From positions 124,001 through 188,000 of the forward strand of contig NZ_LT853882.1 in NCBI RefSeq assembly GCF_900183975.1: a stretch of 64,000 bases of DNA, written 5' to 3'. The stretch comes from Xanthomonas fragariae. GTDB lineage: Bacteria > Pseudomonadota > Gammaproteobacteria > Xanthomonadales > Xanthomonadaceae. Position 1 is the stretch's first letter. Each line of letters opens with the position of its first letter. This document shows, piece after piece, positions 46,057-55,580 of this stretch. The position numbers and the translations under genes were made by a program. The notes beneath the pieces are model-generated. The model did not search any database. It was not told the DNA's origin and worked only from the letters and a program-made list of their open reading frames with translations.

Positions 46057-47663
46057 TCAGAACGTACCGCGTTGAATAAACGGTGCTTGCTGATAGAGCG
46101 TGCGCTCGCCCCCGCGCGGATCGTGTTCGAGCCGGCTCGGTCTATCGAAGAGCAGCGTTTCGCGGCGTTGCAACGAATATTGCTGCCAGCGCGGCAGGCC
46201 GCGGTGGTTCGGGTCGCCGCTGCGCGCGAAGGCGATCAGCGTCTGGCTCATCTGCTCGGTCATGCGTTGTGCATCGGCGCCGTTGCCGGTGCGCGAACCG
46301 GGTTGCGCGATGGTGTCGAACACCAGTGGAATATCCAGTGTGTGGAAGGCGCCGAACTTGCCGCCATCCAGCGGCGAGCCCCAATCCAGTTGATAGGCCC
46401 AGGTGGGTGCGCCCTGGTGTGCGCGTGCTTCGGCTTCTTCGACCGCACCACGCCACGAGAGGCCTGCGGTGGTCGCCGCAAAGAACACGTCAGATGGCGA
46501 ATACTGCGGATACAGCCGTCGATATTCGGCAATCACCACCTGCGGCAACAGGTCGATGTATTGCTGGGTTTCCAGTTTGGCCGGCAGCTCGTCCCAGCTC
46601 AACGCAAAGTTCCTCGCATCGTTGCCGAGAAACGCGCGCGTTTCATCGCGTGTATTGCCGATCACCATTGGAATCTTGGCTGATTGCAGCGGCGCAGTGG
46701 GCCAGAACGGATGCACCGGCACATTGCGCGCATCCAGCACCGGGCCGAAGTACAGCGCGCTGTTTTCCACCCGCGAGGGGTCGCGCACCTGCGCGGCGGC
46801 CAGCAATTGCGCAATCGGCAACGTACGGATGCGTGCAATCTCGACAGGCGCAAGCTTCAATGCATCCAACAACACCTGCGCGCGTTGCGTGGCCGCGCGC
46901 GGCCCGGCAACGGTGACCTGCTGCCCGCTCATGGTCCAGGCGCGATGGAACAGGCCGCGCGCGCCCGGCATCGCCATCAAGGTAGCGATCTTGGCACCGC
47001 CGCCGGACTGGCCGAACACGGTGACATTGCCGGCATCGCCGCCGAATTCGGCCGCATGCCGGCGCACCCATTGCAGCGCCTGGATCAGGTCCAGTTGCCC
47101 GGCATTGCCGGAGTCGGCAAAGCGCGCATCACCAAGCTGCGCCAGCGACAGATAGCCGAACAGATTGAGCCGGTGATTGACGGTGACCACCACCACATCG
47201 CCGCGCTTGCACAGGCGCACGCCGTCGTAGAGCGGATCGCTACCGGAGCCGGAGGTATAGCCGCCGCCATGGAGATTGCACAGGATCGGCCGCCTGCCGC
47301 CATCGCGCAGGCCCGGTGTCCACACGTTGAGGAACAGGCAGTCCTCGCTGGTCGGCTCGCTGGCTTTGAGCTGCGGCGCCGCCGCACCGAAATGGCTGGC
47401 ATCGCGCACGTCGGGCCAGGGCGTTTCCAGCACCGGCGTCTGGAAGCGGCGCGCGGCGGTGTCGCCGCCGTATGGGATGCCCTTGAACACGCAGATACCC
47501 TGGTCGCGATAACCGCGCAACGCGCCGCTGCGGACCTGTGCCAGTGGTGCGACGTCGCTGCGGCCGCGCCAGTGAAGCCGGGCAGGGCTGCCGCAGCGCT
47601 GGCAAGCAGACCGCCGCGCAACAGTGTGCGGCGCCGCGCGTCGGGCATGGACGGTGCGGTCAT
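46057..47663 (-). pseudogene. Secreted carboxylesterase (type B), frameshifted near the N-terminus
   Basis: Alpha/beta-hydrolase of the carboxylesterase/cholinesterase family. The ATG at 47663 encodes a twin-arginine leader (DARRRTLLRGGLLASAAAAL) whose frame runs out of register near 47560. The mature enzyme continues in another frame from about 47555 (SDVAPLAQVRSGALRGYRDQ) to 46057, containing GIPYG, EDCLFLNVW, the oxyanion HGGGY and the nucleophile elbow FGQSGGGAK. A single-base insertion or two-base loss separates leader from enzyme, so export is probably lost. A TTG at 47520 could start a leaderless 487-residue protein. The ATG overlaps the stop of the upstream esterase. Confidence 0.8.
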
Positions 47664-48715
47664 TGCGCAGTGTCCTGTGCGGCTGTGGACACCTGTGCCT
47701 TGGTGATATGTGCGATCCACGCCTGAGCCAGCTGCGGCCACGCGGCCACGGTCAGGCCGGTGGTGCTGGCAGTCCCGAAGCCATGGCCACCCTGCGGGAA
47801 CACGTGCAGCTCGCTCGGCACCCCAGCGCGCAGCAGGGCATCATGGAACAGCAGGCTGTTGCGGACCGAAACCACCGTGTCGTCCTGCGCATGCAGCAGG
47901 AAGGTCAGCGGCGTGCGTGCGTCCACGTGCAAGTGCGGCGAATACGCACGCAGCTGGGCAGCGCTGGGCGTGCTGCCGAGCAGGCGTTGGCGCGAGCCCA
48001 TATGCGCGTTGGCGCTGTCCATGTCGATGACCGGGTAGATCAGCAACTCGAAATCCGGCCGCGCGCTCAGCGCATCGGCCGCGTCCACCTTCGGGTACAC
48101 CTGCGCGGCGTAGCGCGTGCCCAGGCTGGCCGCGACATGGCCGCCAGCCGAGAAGCCCATCACCCCGACCCGCTGCGTGTCGATGCCATAGCGGGCGGCG
48201 TTGGCGCGGATCAGCCGCAGTGCGCGTTGCGCATCGGCCAGCGGCACATCGGCGCCGTTGGGGTGGCCTTCGCCTGGCAGTCGATAGCGCAGCACGAACA
48301 GCGTGATCCCTGCTTGGTCGACGAAGCCGGGAACCAGTGCGCTGCCTTCGTTGTCCAGCACGATGAGCTGGTAGCCGCCGCCGGGAGTGACCAGCAGAGC
48401 AGTGCCATTGGGCCGCTTGGGGCGGTAGACCACCAGGTAGGGCGTACTGATCTGCTGGATGTAGCGGTCGGGCAGGGCGGGGTCGCTGCTGCGCTCAACG
48501 ATGCGTTGCGGCTGCGGCAGGGTCTTGTCCCCCGGTGCCACGGCCTTGGGCCACAGCTGGATCCGGCTGGCCTGTTCGGCGGCGGTGTCGGCGCTGGGCA
48601 TCTCGGCAGCCAGTACTGGCCCGGCCAGTAGCGACCCCGCCACCACCAGCGTCATGCACCGACGCACGGCGCTCGAAAACGCGGCAAAACCGCACCTTTG
48701 GTTTGTCTGTTCCAT
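47660..48715 (-). CDS. Secreted alpha/beta-hydrolase, acetyl-xylan-esterase-like
   Basis: 351 residues with a signal peptide (TLVVAGSLLAGPVLAA). The fold is that of BD-FAE/xylan-esterase-type hydrolases: an oxyanion PGGGYQ, nucleophile elbow GFSAGGHVAASLG, acidic residue in LLHAQDDTVV, and catalytic histidine in FPQGGHGFG. It probably removes acyl groups from hemicellulose or pectin fragments in the periplasm. GGGAGGAG just before 48715 sets the start; the frame is open to 48766. It is divergent from the hydratase/TRAP genes, with an operator-like palindrome between them, and is coupled (ATGA) to the following esterase. Confidence 0.85.
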   Translation of the reverse strand: MEQTNQRCGFAAFSSAVRRCMTLVVAGSLLAGPVLAAEMPSADTAAEQASRIQLWPKAVAPGDKTLPQPQRIVERSSDPALPDRYIQQISTPYLVVYRPKRPNGTALLVTPGGGYQLIVLDNEGSALVPGFVDQAGITLFVLRYRLPGEGHPNGADVPLADAQRALRLIRANAARYGIDTQRVGVMGFSAGGHVAASLGTRYAAQVYPKVDAADALSARPDFELLIYPVIDMDSANAHMGSRQRLLGSTPSAAQLRAYSPHLHVDARTPLTFLLHAQDDTVVSVRNSLLFHDALLRAGVPSELHVFPQGGHGFGTASTTGLTVAAWPQLAQAWIAHITKAQVSTAAQDTAQ

Positions 48716-48773
48716 GCACTCCTCCCAGGGTCGCTGTGCTTTGACAGGCACAATGCCGCACTGCATATTGTCA

Positions 48774-48791
48774 ATGACACCGGTTTACCAT
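48774..48791. promoter_or_regulatory. Operator-like sequence ATGACACCGGTTTACCAT
   Basis: This imperfect palindrome with an ACCGGT core lies in the 139-bp divergent promoter between the esterase (minus) and hydratase (plus) genes. The same 18 bases, with one change, stand upstream of kduI (56823-56840). Its form suits a LacI-family regulator, one of which is encoded at 54210. Confidence 0.65.
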
Positions 48792-48854
48792 ATACACCAC
48801 ACCGTGCCACTGTCGATTGGCAGTGCAACACAAACACCTATCAGGGAGACACCC

Positions 48855-49691
48855 TTGAGCAACGACGCCGCCACCCCAGCATCGTCCGCATCCTCGCTGT
48901 CGCAGATCGCTCAGCGCTTTGTGGAGGCACGCCGTGCAGGGGCATCGCTGCCCGATTTTCCCGGGCGAATTCCCGACGATCTGGTCGCTGCCTATCGGGT
49001 GCAGGACATTGCCATCAGCCAGTGGGACGATCAGGTGGTCGGCTGGAAGGTGGGCTATATCGCCGCCGAGCGCCGCGACGCGTCAGGCGACGAGCGTCTG
49101 CTCGGCCCGATCTTCTCGCACAAGCTCTGGAATGCTACCGGTGGAACAACGCAGTTTCCGATCTATGAGGGCGGCTTCGGCGCGGTCGAGGCCGAGTACG
49201 TGTTGCGTCTGGGCGCAGACGCGCCGGCCGAGCAGACCCACTTCACCCCGGACGAGGCGGCGCAGTTGCCGGCCACGCTGTTCATTGGCGTGGAAATCGC
49301 CAGCAGCCCGTTGGCCACCATCAACACGCTGGGCCCGCGCGTGGTGATTTCCGACTTCGGCAACAACAATGGCTTGATTCTTGGGCCGGAAGTGACCGAT
49401 TGGCTGCGGCGTGAGGCGTCCTCGCTGACCGCCCAGACGCTGATCGACGACCAGATCGTCGGCACTGGCGGCGCCAACACGTTGCCGGGCGGATTGCGAG
49501 CGGCCTACGCATTTGCGCTCAGTCGTTCGGCTCAGCGCGGACGTCCGCTCAAGCGCGGTGATCTCATCGCCACGGGCAATGCCACCGGTATCCATGACAT
49601 CGAAGTGGGACAGCGTGCCCTGATTCGCTTTGCTGGCATCGGCGACATTTCCTGTACGGCTGTGTCTGCCAAATCATGGCGGACCCAGTGA
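48855..49691 (+). CDS. 2-keto-4-pentenoate hydratase / fumarylacetoacetase-type protein
   Basis: 278 residues of the FAA-hydrolase superfamily, hydratase branch (IAQRFVEARRAGASLPD, WKVGYIA, EAEYVLRLGAD, FIGVEIASSPL, DFGNNNGLILG, GDLIATGNATGIHDIEVG). Such enzymes act on 2-keto acids made from aromatic or sugar acids. Placed at the head of a TRAP-transporter cluster under a shared operator, a role in uronate or sugar-acid breakdown is inferred. No ATG fits; TTG 48855 with CAGGGAGA upstream starts the protein exactly where conservation begins. Confidence 0.8.
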   Translation: MSNDAATPASSASSLSQIAQRFVEARRAGASLPDFPGRIPDDLVAAYRVQDIAISQWDDQVVGWKVGYIAAERRDASGDERLLGPIFSHKLWNATGGTTQFPIYEGGFGAVEAEYVLRLGADAPAEQTHFTPDEAAQLPATLFIGVEIASSPLATINTLGPRVVISDFGNNNGLILGPEVTDWLRREASSLTAQTLIDDQIVGTGGANTLPGGLRAAYAFALSRSAQRGRPLKRGDLIATGNATGIHDIEVGQRALIRFAGIGDISCTAVSAKSWRTQ

Positions 49692-49713
49692 TTAGAAGCT
49701 TGGGAGGGCGCCA

Positions 49714-51153
49714 ATGATCACACGCAGACATTTTCTCGGTGCCGGGCTCGGTGCCGCCGCGGTCGGCCCCTGGCTGGGCGCCGGTGCCACCACGCCGATC
49801 CCCGGCAGGCAGTTGTTGACCGCTACCGACGTGCACGTCAGCGACTACCCCACCGTGGAGGCGGTGCGGTGGTTCGGCAAGCAGCTCGAAGCGCGCACCA
49901 ATGGTCGGCTCACACTGCGCCAATACCACTCCGGCCAGTTGGGTCGCGAGTCGGAGGCGATCGACATGGCGCGCTTCGGCGCCATCGACATCACCCGCGT
50001 GTATTCGGGTGCGTTGAACAACGCCTTTTCGCTCACCCAGGCGCTGTGCCTGCCGTACGTGTTCGACTCGGTATCGCATCTGCGCCGCGCCATCGACGGC
50101 CACGTCGGCGACAGTGTGTTGCGCAGCTTCGAGCAGCGCGATCTGGTGGGCCTGGCGATCTACGATTCGGGCGCGCGGTGTTTCTACAACACCAAGCATC
50201 CGCTGCACCGCCCGGAAGATCTCAATGGCCTGAAACTGCGCGTGGCCTCGTCGGACATCTTCCTCAAGCTGATGCGCATGCTGGGCGCCAACCCCACGCC
50301 GATGTCGCTGGGCGAGACGTTCTCGGCGATGGAAACGCACATGATCGACGGTGCGGAAAACAATATGCGCAGCTTTCAGTCGAGCCGGCATTTCGAAGCC
50401 GCGCATTACTGGTCGCAGAGCGAGCATTCCTACGCGCCGGACGTCCTGGTGATGTCGCGCAAGAGTTTCCAATACCTGCGCCCGGCCGATCGCGCGCTGG
50501 TGGTGGAACTGGCACGCGCCTCGGTGCCGGTGATGCGCGATTTATGGGATGACTCGGAGGTGATCGCGCGCAAGCAGGTGATCGACTACGGCGTAAAGCT
50601 CAACCAGGTCGACATGCCGGCATTCCGCGCCGCCGCCGCCCCACTGCTGGCCGAATACCGCAAGCAGCCGCAGATCGAAGCGCTGTACCGCGTTTCCGAT
50701 ATCGCCGTTGGCGTGGCGTCCATCGCGCTGCTGGGCCTGGTGGTCGTGCAGGGCTGGCAGGTAATGACCCGCTACGTGCTCAACGACTCGCCCAGCTGGA
50801 CCGAGCCGGTGACGCTGCTGTTGCTGAGCACCGCATTGAGCCTGGGCGCCGCCGCCGGCGTGCACACCAACCGCCATTTCGGCTTTTATCTGCTGAGCGA
50901 ACACGTACCGCCGCTGGTACGCACGGTGTTCGATCTGATCCGCCCGTTGATGATCATGGCCATCGGCGCGGTGCTGGCATGGTGGAGTGCGGCGCTGCTG
51001 CTGGATGGGCTGGACATCAAGATGGCTGGCGCGCAGATGCCGCAGAGCATCAACTACCTGCCGCTGTCAATCGGCGGTGCGCTGATGGTGGTGTTCGCCT
51101 TGCACAAGCTGTGGCGTGTGCTGCGCCCGATCCACACCGCAGGGGTGCGCTGA
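49714..51153 (+). CDS. TRAP transporter: solute-binding protein fused to small membrane subunit (DctP-DctQ)
   Basis: 479 residues combining two normally separate TRAP components. Residues 1-~325 are a DctP-type binding protein with a Tat-like leader (ITRRHFLGAGLGAAAVG) and the family signature HPLHRPEDLNGLKLRV. Residues ~328-479 are a DctQ-type subunit with four hydrophobic segments (IAVGVASIALLGLVVVQGW, EPVTLLLLSTALSLGAAAGV, PLMIMAIGAVLAWWSAALLL, YLPLSIGGALMVVFALHKLW). They join directly at KQPQIEALYRVSDIAVG, so a small deletion may have removed the DctP stop and the DctQ start. It overlaps the DctM start (TGATG). The substrate is probably a sugar acid, by context. Confidence 0.85.
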   Translation: MITRRHFLGAGLGAAAVGPWLGAGATTPIPGRQLLTATDVHVSDYPTVEAVRWFGKQLEARTNGRLTLRQYHSGQLGRESEAIDMARFGAIDITRVYSGALNNAFSLTQALCLPYVFDSVSHLRRAIDGHVGDSVLRSFEQRDLVGLAIYDSGARCFYNTKHPLHRPEDLNGLKLRVASSDIFLKLMRMLGANPTPMSLGETFSAMETHMIDGAENNMRSFQSSRHFEAAHYWSQSEHSYAPDVLVMSRKSFQYLRPADRALVVELARASVPVMRDLWDDSEVIARKQVIDYGVKLNQVDMPAFRAAAAPLLAEYRKQPQIEALYRVSDIAVGVASIALLGLVVVQGWQVMTRYVLNDSPSWTEPVTLLLLSTALSLGAAAGVHTNRHFGFYLLSEHVPPLVRTVFDLIRPLMIMAIGAVLAWWSAALLLDGLDIKMAGAQMPQSINYLPLSIGGALMVVFALHKLWRVLRPIHTAGVR

Positions 51154-52435
51154 TGGGCATCGCCATGTTGTTGGGAACCTTTGTGGTGCTGCTGCTGATC
51201 GGCGTGCCGGTGGCCTACGCGCTGGGTGCGGCCGCACTGGCCACGTTGCTGTATCTGGATCTGCCCACGGTGGTGCTGGTGCAGCAGATTTCCGCTGGCA
51301 GCGGCTCGGCCTCGTTGATCGCCATTCCACTGTTTATCTTCGCCGGCGAGCTGATGCTGTGTGGTGGTATTTCCGAACGCTTGATCGCCCTGGCTTCGTC
51401 GCTGGTCGGGCGCGTGCGTGGCGGTCTGGGCCAGGTCAGCGTGTTGTCGTCGCTGTTTTTCGGCGGCGTGTCCGGCTCGGCGATTGCCGACGTCTCGGCG
51501 GTCGGCGGCACCATGATTCCGCAGGTGATCAAGCGCGGCTACGACCGCGATTATGCGGTCAATGTGGGCATGACTGCCGCGCTGGTGGCGTTGCTGGTGC
51601 CGCCCTCGCATAACTTGATTTTGTTCTCTGCGGCGGCCGGTGGCGGCATCTCGATCGCCGATCTGTTTGCGGCAGGTATCTTCCCCGCGCTATTGATGAC
51701 TGCGGCGATGATGGTCACCGGCTATGCGGTCGCACGTCATCACGGTTATGGCACCGAGCCGTTCCCGGGTTGGCGCGCGGTGGCGCTGCGTCTATTCGGC
51801 GCGTTGCCGGGTCTGGGCTTGGTCGCGTTGATCTTCATCGGTATTCGCGCCGGCATCTTTACTGCGGTGGAAAGCGCCGCGATTGCTGTGGTGTACGCGT
51901 TGATCGTCACCGCGGTGCTGTATCGACAACTGCGCTGGGCCGAGTTCTTTGCCGCAGTGACGCATGCCACGCGCACGACCGGTGTGATCCTGTTCGTGAT
52001 CGCAACGGCGGCGGTGTTCGGCTGGTTGCTGGCTTACCTGCAGGTGCCTGCGGCGGCGGTGAAGTTCCTGCAGGCCATTGCCGACAGCAAGAACACTGTG
52101 CTGCTGATGATCGTGGTGATGCTGTTGCTGCTGGGTATGTTCATGGACTTGGCGCCGAAGATCCTGATCTGTACGCCGATCTTTCTGCCGGTGGTCAAAG
52201 CCTACGGCATCGACCCGATCCACTTCGGTCTGGTGATGGTGTTGGCCGGCGGTATCGGGTTGATCACCCCGCCGATCGCTCGGTGCTGTTTATCGGTACC
52301 TCGATCGGCCAGATCACGATCGCGCAAAGCATGCGCACCATCTGGCCATTCTGGCTGGCCGCGTTGTGCGTGTTGCTGATCGTGGCGTTTTTCCCCGAAT
52401 TGTCGTTGTGGTTGCCCAGGGCGCTGCGCGCCTGA
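51153..52435 (+). pseudogene. TRAP transporter large permease (DctM), frameshifted near the C-terminus
   Basis: Twelve-helix-type DctM permease that moves the solute with Na+ together with DctPQ. It is intact from ATG 51153 through GLITPPI near 52275, including FFGGVSGSAIADVSAVG and PPSHNLI. There a G appears lost (CCGATCGCTCGG for CCGATCGGCTCGG). The original frame then runs to an altered tail ending 52379. The native C-terminus (LFIGTSIGQITIAQSMRTIW ... PELSLWLPRALRA) continues in another frame to 52435. The change removes the last one or two helices; transport is likely abolished, barring a sequencing error. Confidence 0.8.
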
Positions 52436-52446
52436 GCGCAGTTGTC

Positions 52447-52462
52447 GGCGGAAGTGTCCGCC
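52447..52462. terminator. Small hairpin after the TRAP genes
   Basis: GGCGGA AGTG TCCGCC forms a 6-bp stem with a tetraloop, followed by TTCATTC. A weak candidate terminator. Confidence 0.35.
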
Positions 52463-52533
52463 TTCATTCAAATGGCCGACAGTCCAGGCGTCGGCCGCCG
52501 CATCGCGCCGTATTCGGTGGGCAAGGAGAGAGC

Positions 52534-54071
52534 ATGCGCGTGCGTTGTCCTTTCACCCGTGTGCGTTGGCTGTTGGCCAGCGGATTGTTGCTGTGCGCTG
52601 GCCTGAGCGCTGCAGCCGATTGGAAGCGCGGCATCGAGCATCAGCGCATTGCCGATCAAGGCAATGGCACCTTTCTCAATCCCGTGCTGGCCGGCGATCA
52701 CCCCGACCCGTCGGTGCTCAAGGATGGCGAGGACTACTACCTCACGCTGTCCTCGTTCGATGCGTACCCGGGTCTGCCGATCTGGCATTCGCGCGATCTG
52801 GTCAACTGGCAGCCGCTGGGTCATGCCATCAGCCAGAACGTCGGCGCAATCTGGGCGCCGGATCTGATCAAGCACGGCAAGCGCTATTACATCTATTCCC
52901 CGGCGCGACGCGGCGACCGGGGCGAGCGCAGCAACTTCGTGGTGTGGGCCGACGCCATCAACGGCCCGTGGAGTGCACCGATCGATATCGGCCTGGGCAA
53001 GTACATCGATCCCGGCCATGCGGTCGGCGAAGACGGTAAGCGCTAGCTGTTTCTCAGCGGCGGCGATTACGTGCAGCTTTCCGACGATGGCTTCAGGGTG
53101 GTCGGCACGCCCAAGCACGTCTACGACGGCTGGAAATACCCAGAACACTGGGACGTGGAAGGCTACTCCCAGGAAGGTCCCAAGATCACCCGCCATAACG
53201 GCTGGTACTACATGACCACCGCGGTTGGCGGCACCGCCGGCCCGCCGACCGGGCACACCGCGCCCAACAACCCGATCACCCGCACCAGGAGCGCCGACGA
53301 GCCGTGGTGGTCGCGCGGCCACGCCACCCTGGTGGAAGGCACCGACAAACGCTGGTGGATGCTCTATCACGGCTACGAACACGGCTTCTGGACGCTGGGC
53401 CGGCAGGCGCTGCTCGACCCGAGCGAGTGGATGCCCGACGGCTGGTTCGTCGCCAGGGGCGGCGACCTGGGAACCCCGTTGAAAAAGCCCAGTGGGCAGG
53501 CGTTGCCGCACGGCCTGAGGTTGTCGGACGACTTTCGCGCCAGCACGCTCGGCCCGCAGTGGGCGTTCTTCGACCCGGCCGCCGACGAAGCGAGGCGGCT
53601 CACCGTGGGCAATGGCGTGCTGCGCCTGCAGGGCAAGGGCAGCGCCCCGCGCGATGCCTCGCCGCTGACCGTGATTGCGCCCGACCAGGCCTATTGGTTC
53701 GAGGTACACATGACCGTCGCTCAGGCGGGCAGGGCGGCGCGCTGCTGTTCTACAGCGACAAGCTCTATGCCGGCGTGGGCAGCAATGGCGAGAACTTCGT
53801 CATGCACCGCTATGGCGAAGAACGCCCGGCCAAACTGGCACCCAGCAGCAAGGGCGGCGCGCTGTGGCTGCGCGTCACCAACAACCGCCACATCGTCACC
53901 GTTCACAGCAGCACCGACGGCACCATCTGGACCAAGTATCCGGTGCAGATGGAAGTGTCCGGCTACCACCACAACGTAGCCGGCAAGTTCCTGGCACTGA
54001 AGCCGGCGTTGTACGCCGCTGGCCCAGGCCAGGTGGAGTTCCGCAATTTCCGCTACCGCGCTCTGGACTGA
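52534..54071 (+). pseudogene. Family-43 glycosidase (beta-xylosidase/arabinosidase), nonsense and frameshift
   Basis: Secreted GH43 enzyme for xylan or arabinan side chains, ~510 codons. ATG 52534 (AAGGAGAG upstream) opens a signal peptide (WLLASGLLLCAGLSAAA). The five-bladed propeller follows (NPVLAGDHPDPSVLKDGEDY with the catalytic-base Asp, IWAPDLIKHGKRYY, HWDVEGYSQEGPKI). A TAG at 53044-53046 replaces the expected TGG of KRWLF. A second lesion near 53725-53735 shifts the frame before LLFYSDKLYAGVGSNGENFV of the C-terminal sandwich domain. Both frames are otherwise well preserved, so the decay is recent. Confidence 0.88.
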
Positions 54072-54209
54072 CCGCTCTGCATGGCCGGACATGCCGCGGC
54101 GCGGTTGGCTGCGGGGCCCGGCACTGCGGACGCGGGACGTCGGCAAGCCTGCTAGGGCTTGCTGGCCCGCTGGTCGGTAGAATCCACCCAATTTCAACGG
54201 TTGACCGCT

Positions 54210-55268
54210 ATGCCCGCCCGCAAGATGCCCGAAGAGGGAATGCCCGGCCTGCCGAAGGGCAAGGTAGCAACGATCAACGACATTGCCCGGATGTCGGGCG
54301 TCTCCAAGAAGACCGTCTCGCGGATCATTAACAACTCCCCGTTGGTGCGGCAGGACACCCGCGAGAAGGTCGAAGCGCTGATGCGCGAGGTTGGCTACGC
54401 GCCCGACCCGCTCGCGCGCGGGCTGGCGTTCCGGCGCTCGTTCCTGATCGGCATGGTCTACGACAACCCCACCGCGCAGTACATCGTGGACATGCAGTAC
54501 GGCGCGCTGGACGCGCTGCGTGGCTCCAGCTTCGAGCTGGTGGTGCATCCCTGCGACAGCCGCAGCCCCGGCTACATCGAAGGCGTGCGTCGGTTTGCCC
54601 AGGCGCAGAAGCTGCATGGAGTGATCCTGGTGCCGCGTGCCTCCGAGGACCAGGCGCTGGCCGACATGCTGGCCGAGATCGGCTGCCGCTACACCCGCAT
54701 CGCCTCGGTCGCCCTGGACACCACCTCGCAGACGGTGATCACCCACGACCGCGACGGTGCCGCCGAGGCGGCTGATTATTTGCTCTCGCTGGGCCATCGC
54801 GACATCGCCCTGGTCACTGGCCCCAGCGCCTATCGTTCCTCGATCGAACGCACCTCGGGGTTTGCCGACGCACTGACAAGGCGCGGTATCGAACTGCCGC
54901 CCGAGCGCATCGTGGAAGCCGGCTACACCTTCGAATCCGGCGTGGCCGCCGCCGAAAAGCTATTGCTGGGCAAAAAGCGCCCCACCGCCATCTTTACCGG
55001 CAACGACGAGATGGCCGCCGGCATCTACAAGGTCGCCCTGCGTGCAGGCATCCACATCCCGCGCCAGCTTTCGGTGATCGGCTACGACGACAGCTCGCTG
55101 GCCTCGCGGCTGTGGCCACCGCTGACCTCGGTCCGCCGCCACACCCGCGACACCGGCCGCACCGCCGCCGCCATGCTGATCCAACCCGACAACGTGCTCC
55201 AACTGCCCACCGCCAGCGTGCGCCCGCATCTGATCGTCAGGGATTCCTGCCAACCGCCGGAGGATTGA
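54210..55268 (+). CDS. LacI-family transcriptional regulator
   Basis: 352-residue repressor. The N-terminal helix-turn-helix is TINDIARMSGVSKKTVSRIIN (about 21-41), with hinge helix EVGYAPDPLARGL. The periplasmic-binding-protein-like effector domain includes GVILVPRASED, HRDIALVTGPSAYRSS, IFTGNDEMAAGIYKVALRAG and VIGYDDSSLASRLWPPLTSV. A regulator embedded between sugar-hydrolase/TRAP genes and kduI/kduD is expected to sense a sugar acid or oligouronide. The two ATGACACCGGTT-type sequences (48774, 56823) are its likely operators, by inference only. ATG 54210 is preferred; no strong ribosome site is seen. Confidence 0.9.
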   Translation: MPARKMPEEGMPGLPKGKVATINDIARMSGVSKKTVSRIINNSPLVRQDTREKVEALMREVGYAPDPLARGLAFRRSFLIGMVYDNPTAQYIVDMQYGALDALRGSSFELVVHPCDSRSPGYIEGVRRFAQAQKLHGVILVPRASEDQALADMLAEIGCRYTRIASVALDTTSQTVITHDRDGAAEAADYLLSLGHRDIALVTGPSAYRSSIERTSGFADALTRRGIELPPERIVEAGYTFESGVAAAEKLLLGKKRPTAIFTGNDEMAAGIYKVALRAGIHIPRQLSVIGYDDSSLASRLWPPLTSVRRHTRDTGRTAAAMLIQPDNVLQLPTASVRPHLIVRDSCQPPED

Positions 55269-55580
55269 TCCGAGGGCGGATGCACGCCGCCCCGCCTGCG
55301 TGCCGGGCGCCGATTGCCGTTGGCGCATTGGCGAATCGGGCAAGGCCCGCTTTACGCTCCCGGTGGCAGGCTTCGCAAACGCGTGCATGCTGTTGGCGCC
55401 GTGGTAGCCGCTGCGTCTACGGTGGACGAGAATGATGGGCAGCAGTGGTCGTAAGGACCATGCAGCCGACCGAATCCCGGCTCTTGTCCGCGACAATAGA
55501 GGCACCCCAGCACCGATAGCTGACAGGTTGTGCAGCGGCTGTGCTTGTCAGCGCAGCGCATCCTCACATTGGAGTTCTGC
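55269..55580. other. Intergenic region before the XopE-type gene
   Basis: About 310 bp without a gene. A lone TTCGC (55371-55375) has no partner at N15, so no PIP box was found. GGAG at 55571-55574 serves as the ribosome site of the following gene. Confidence 0.5.
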
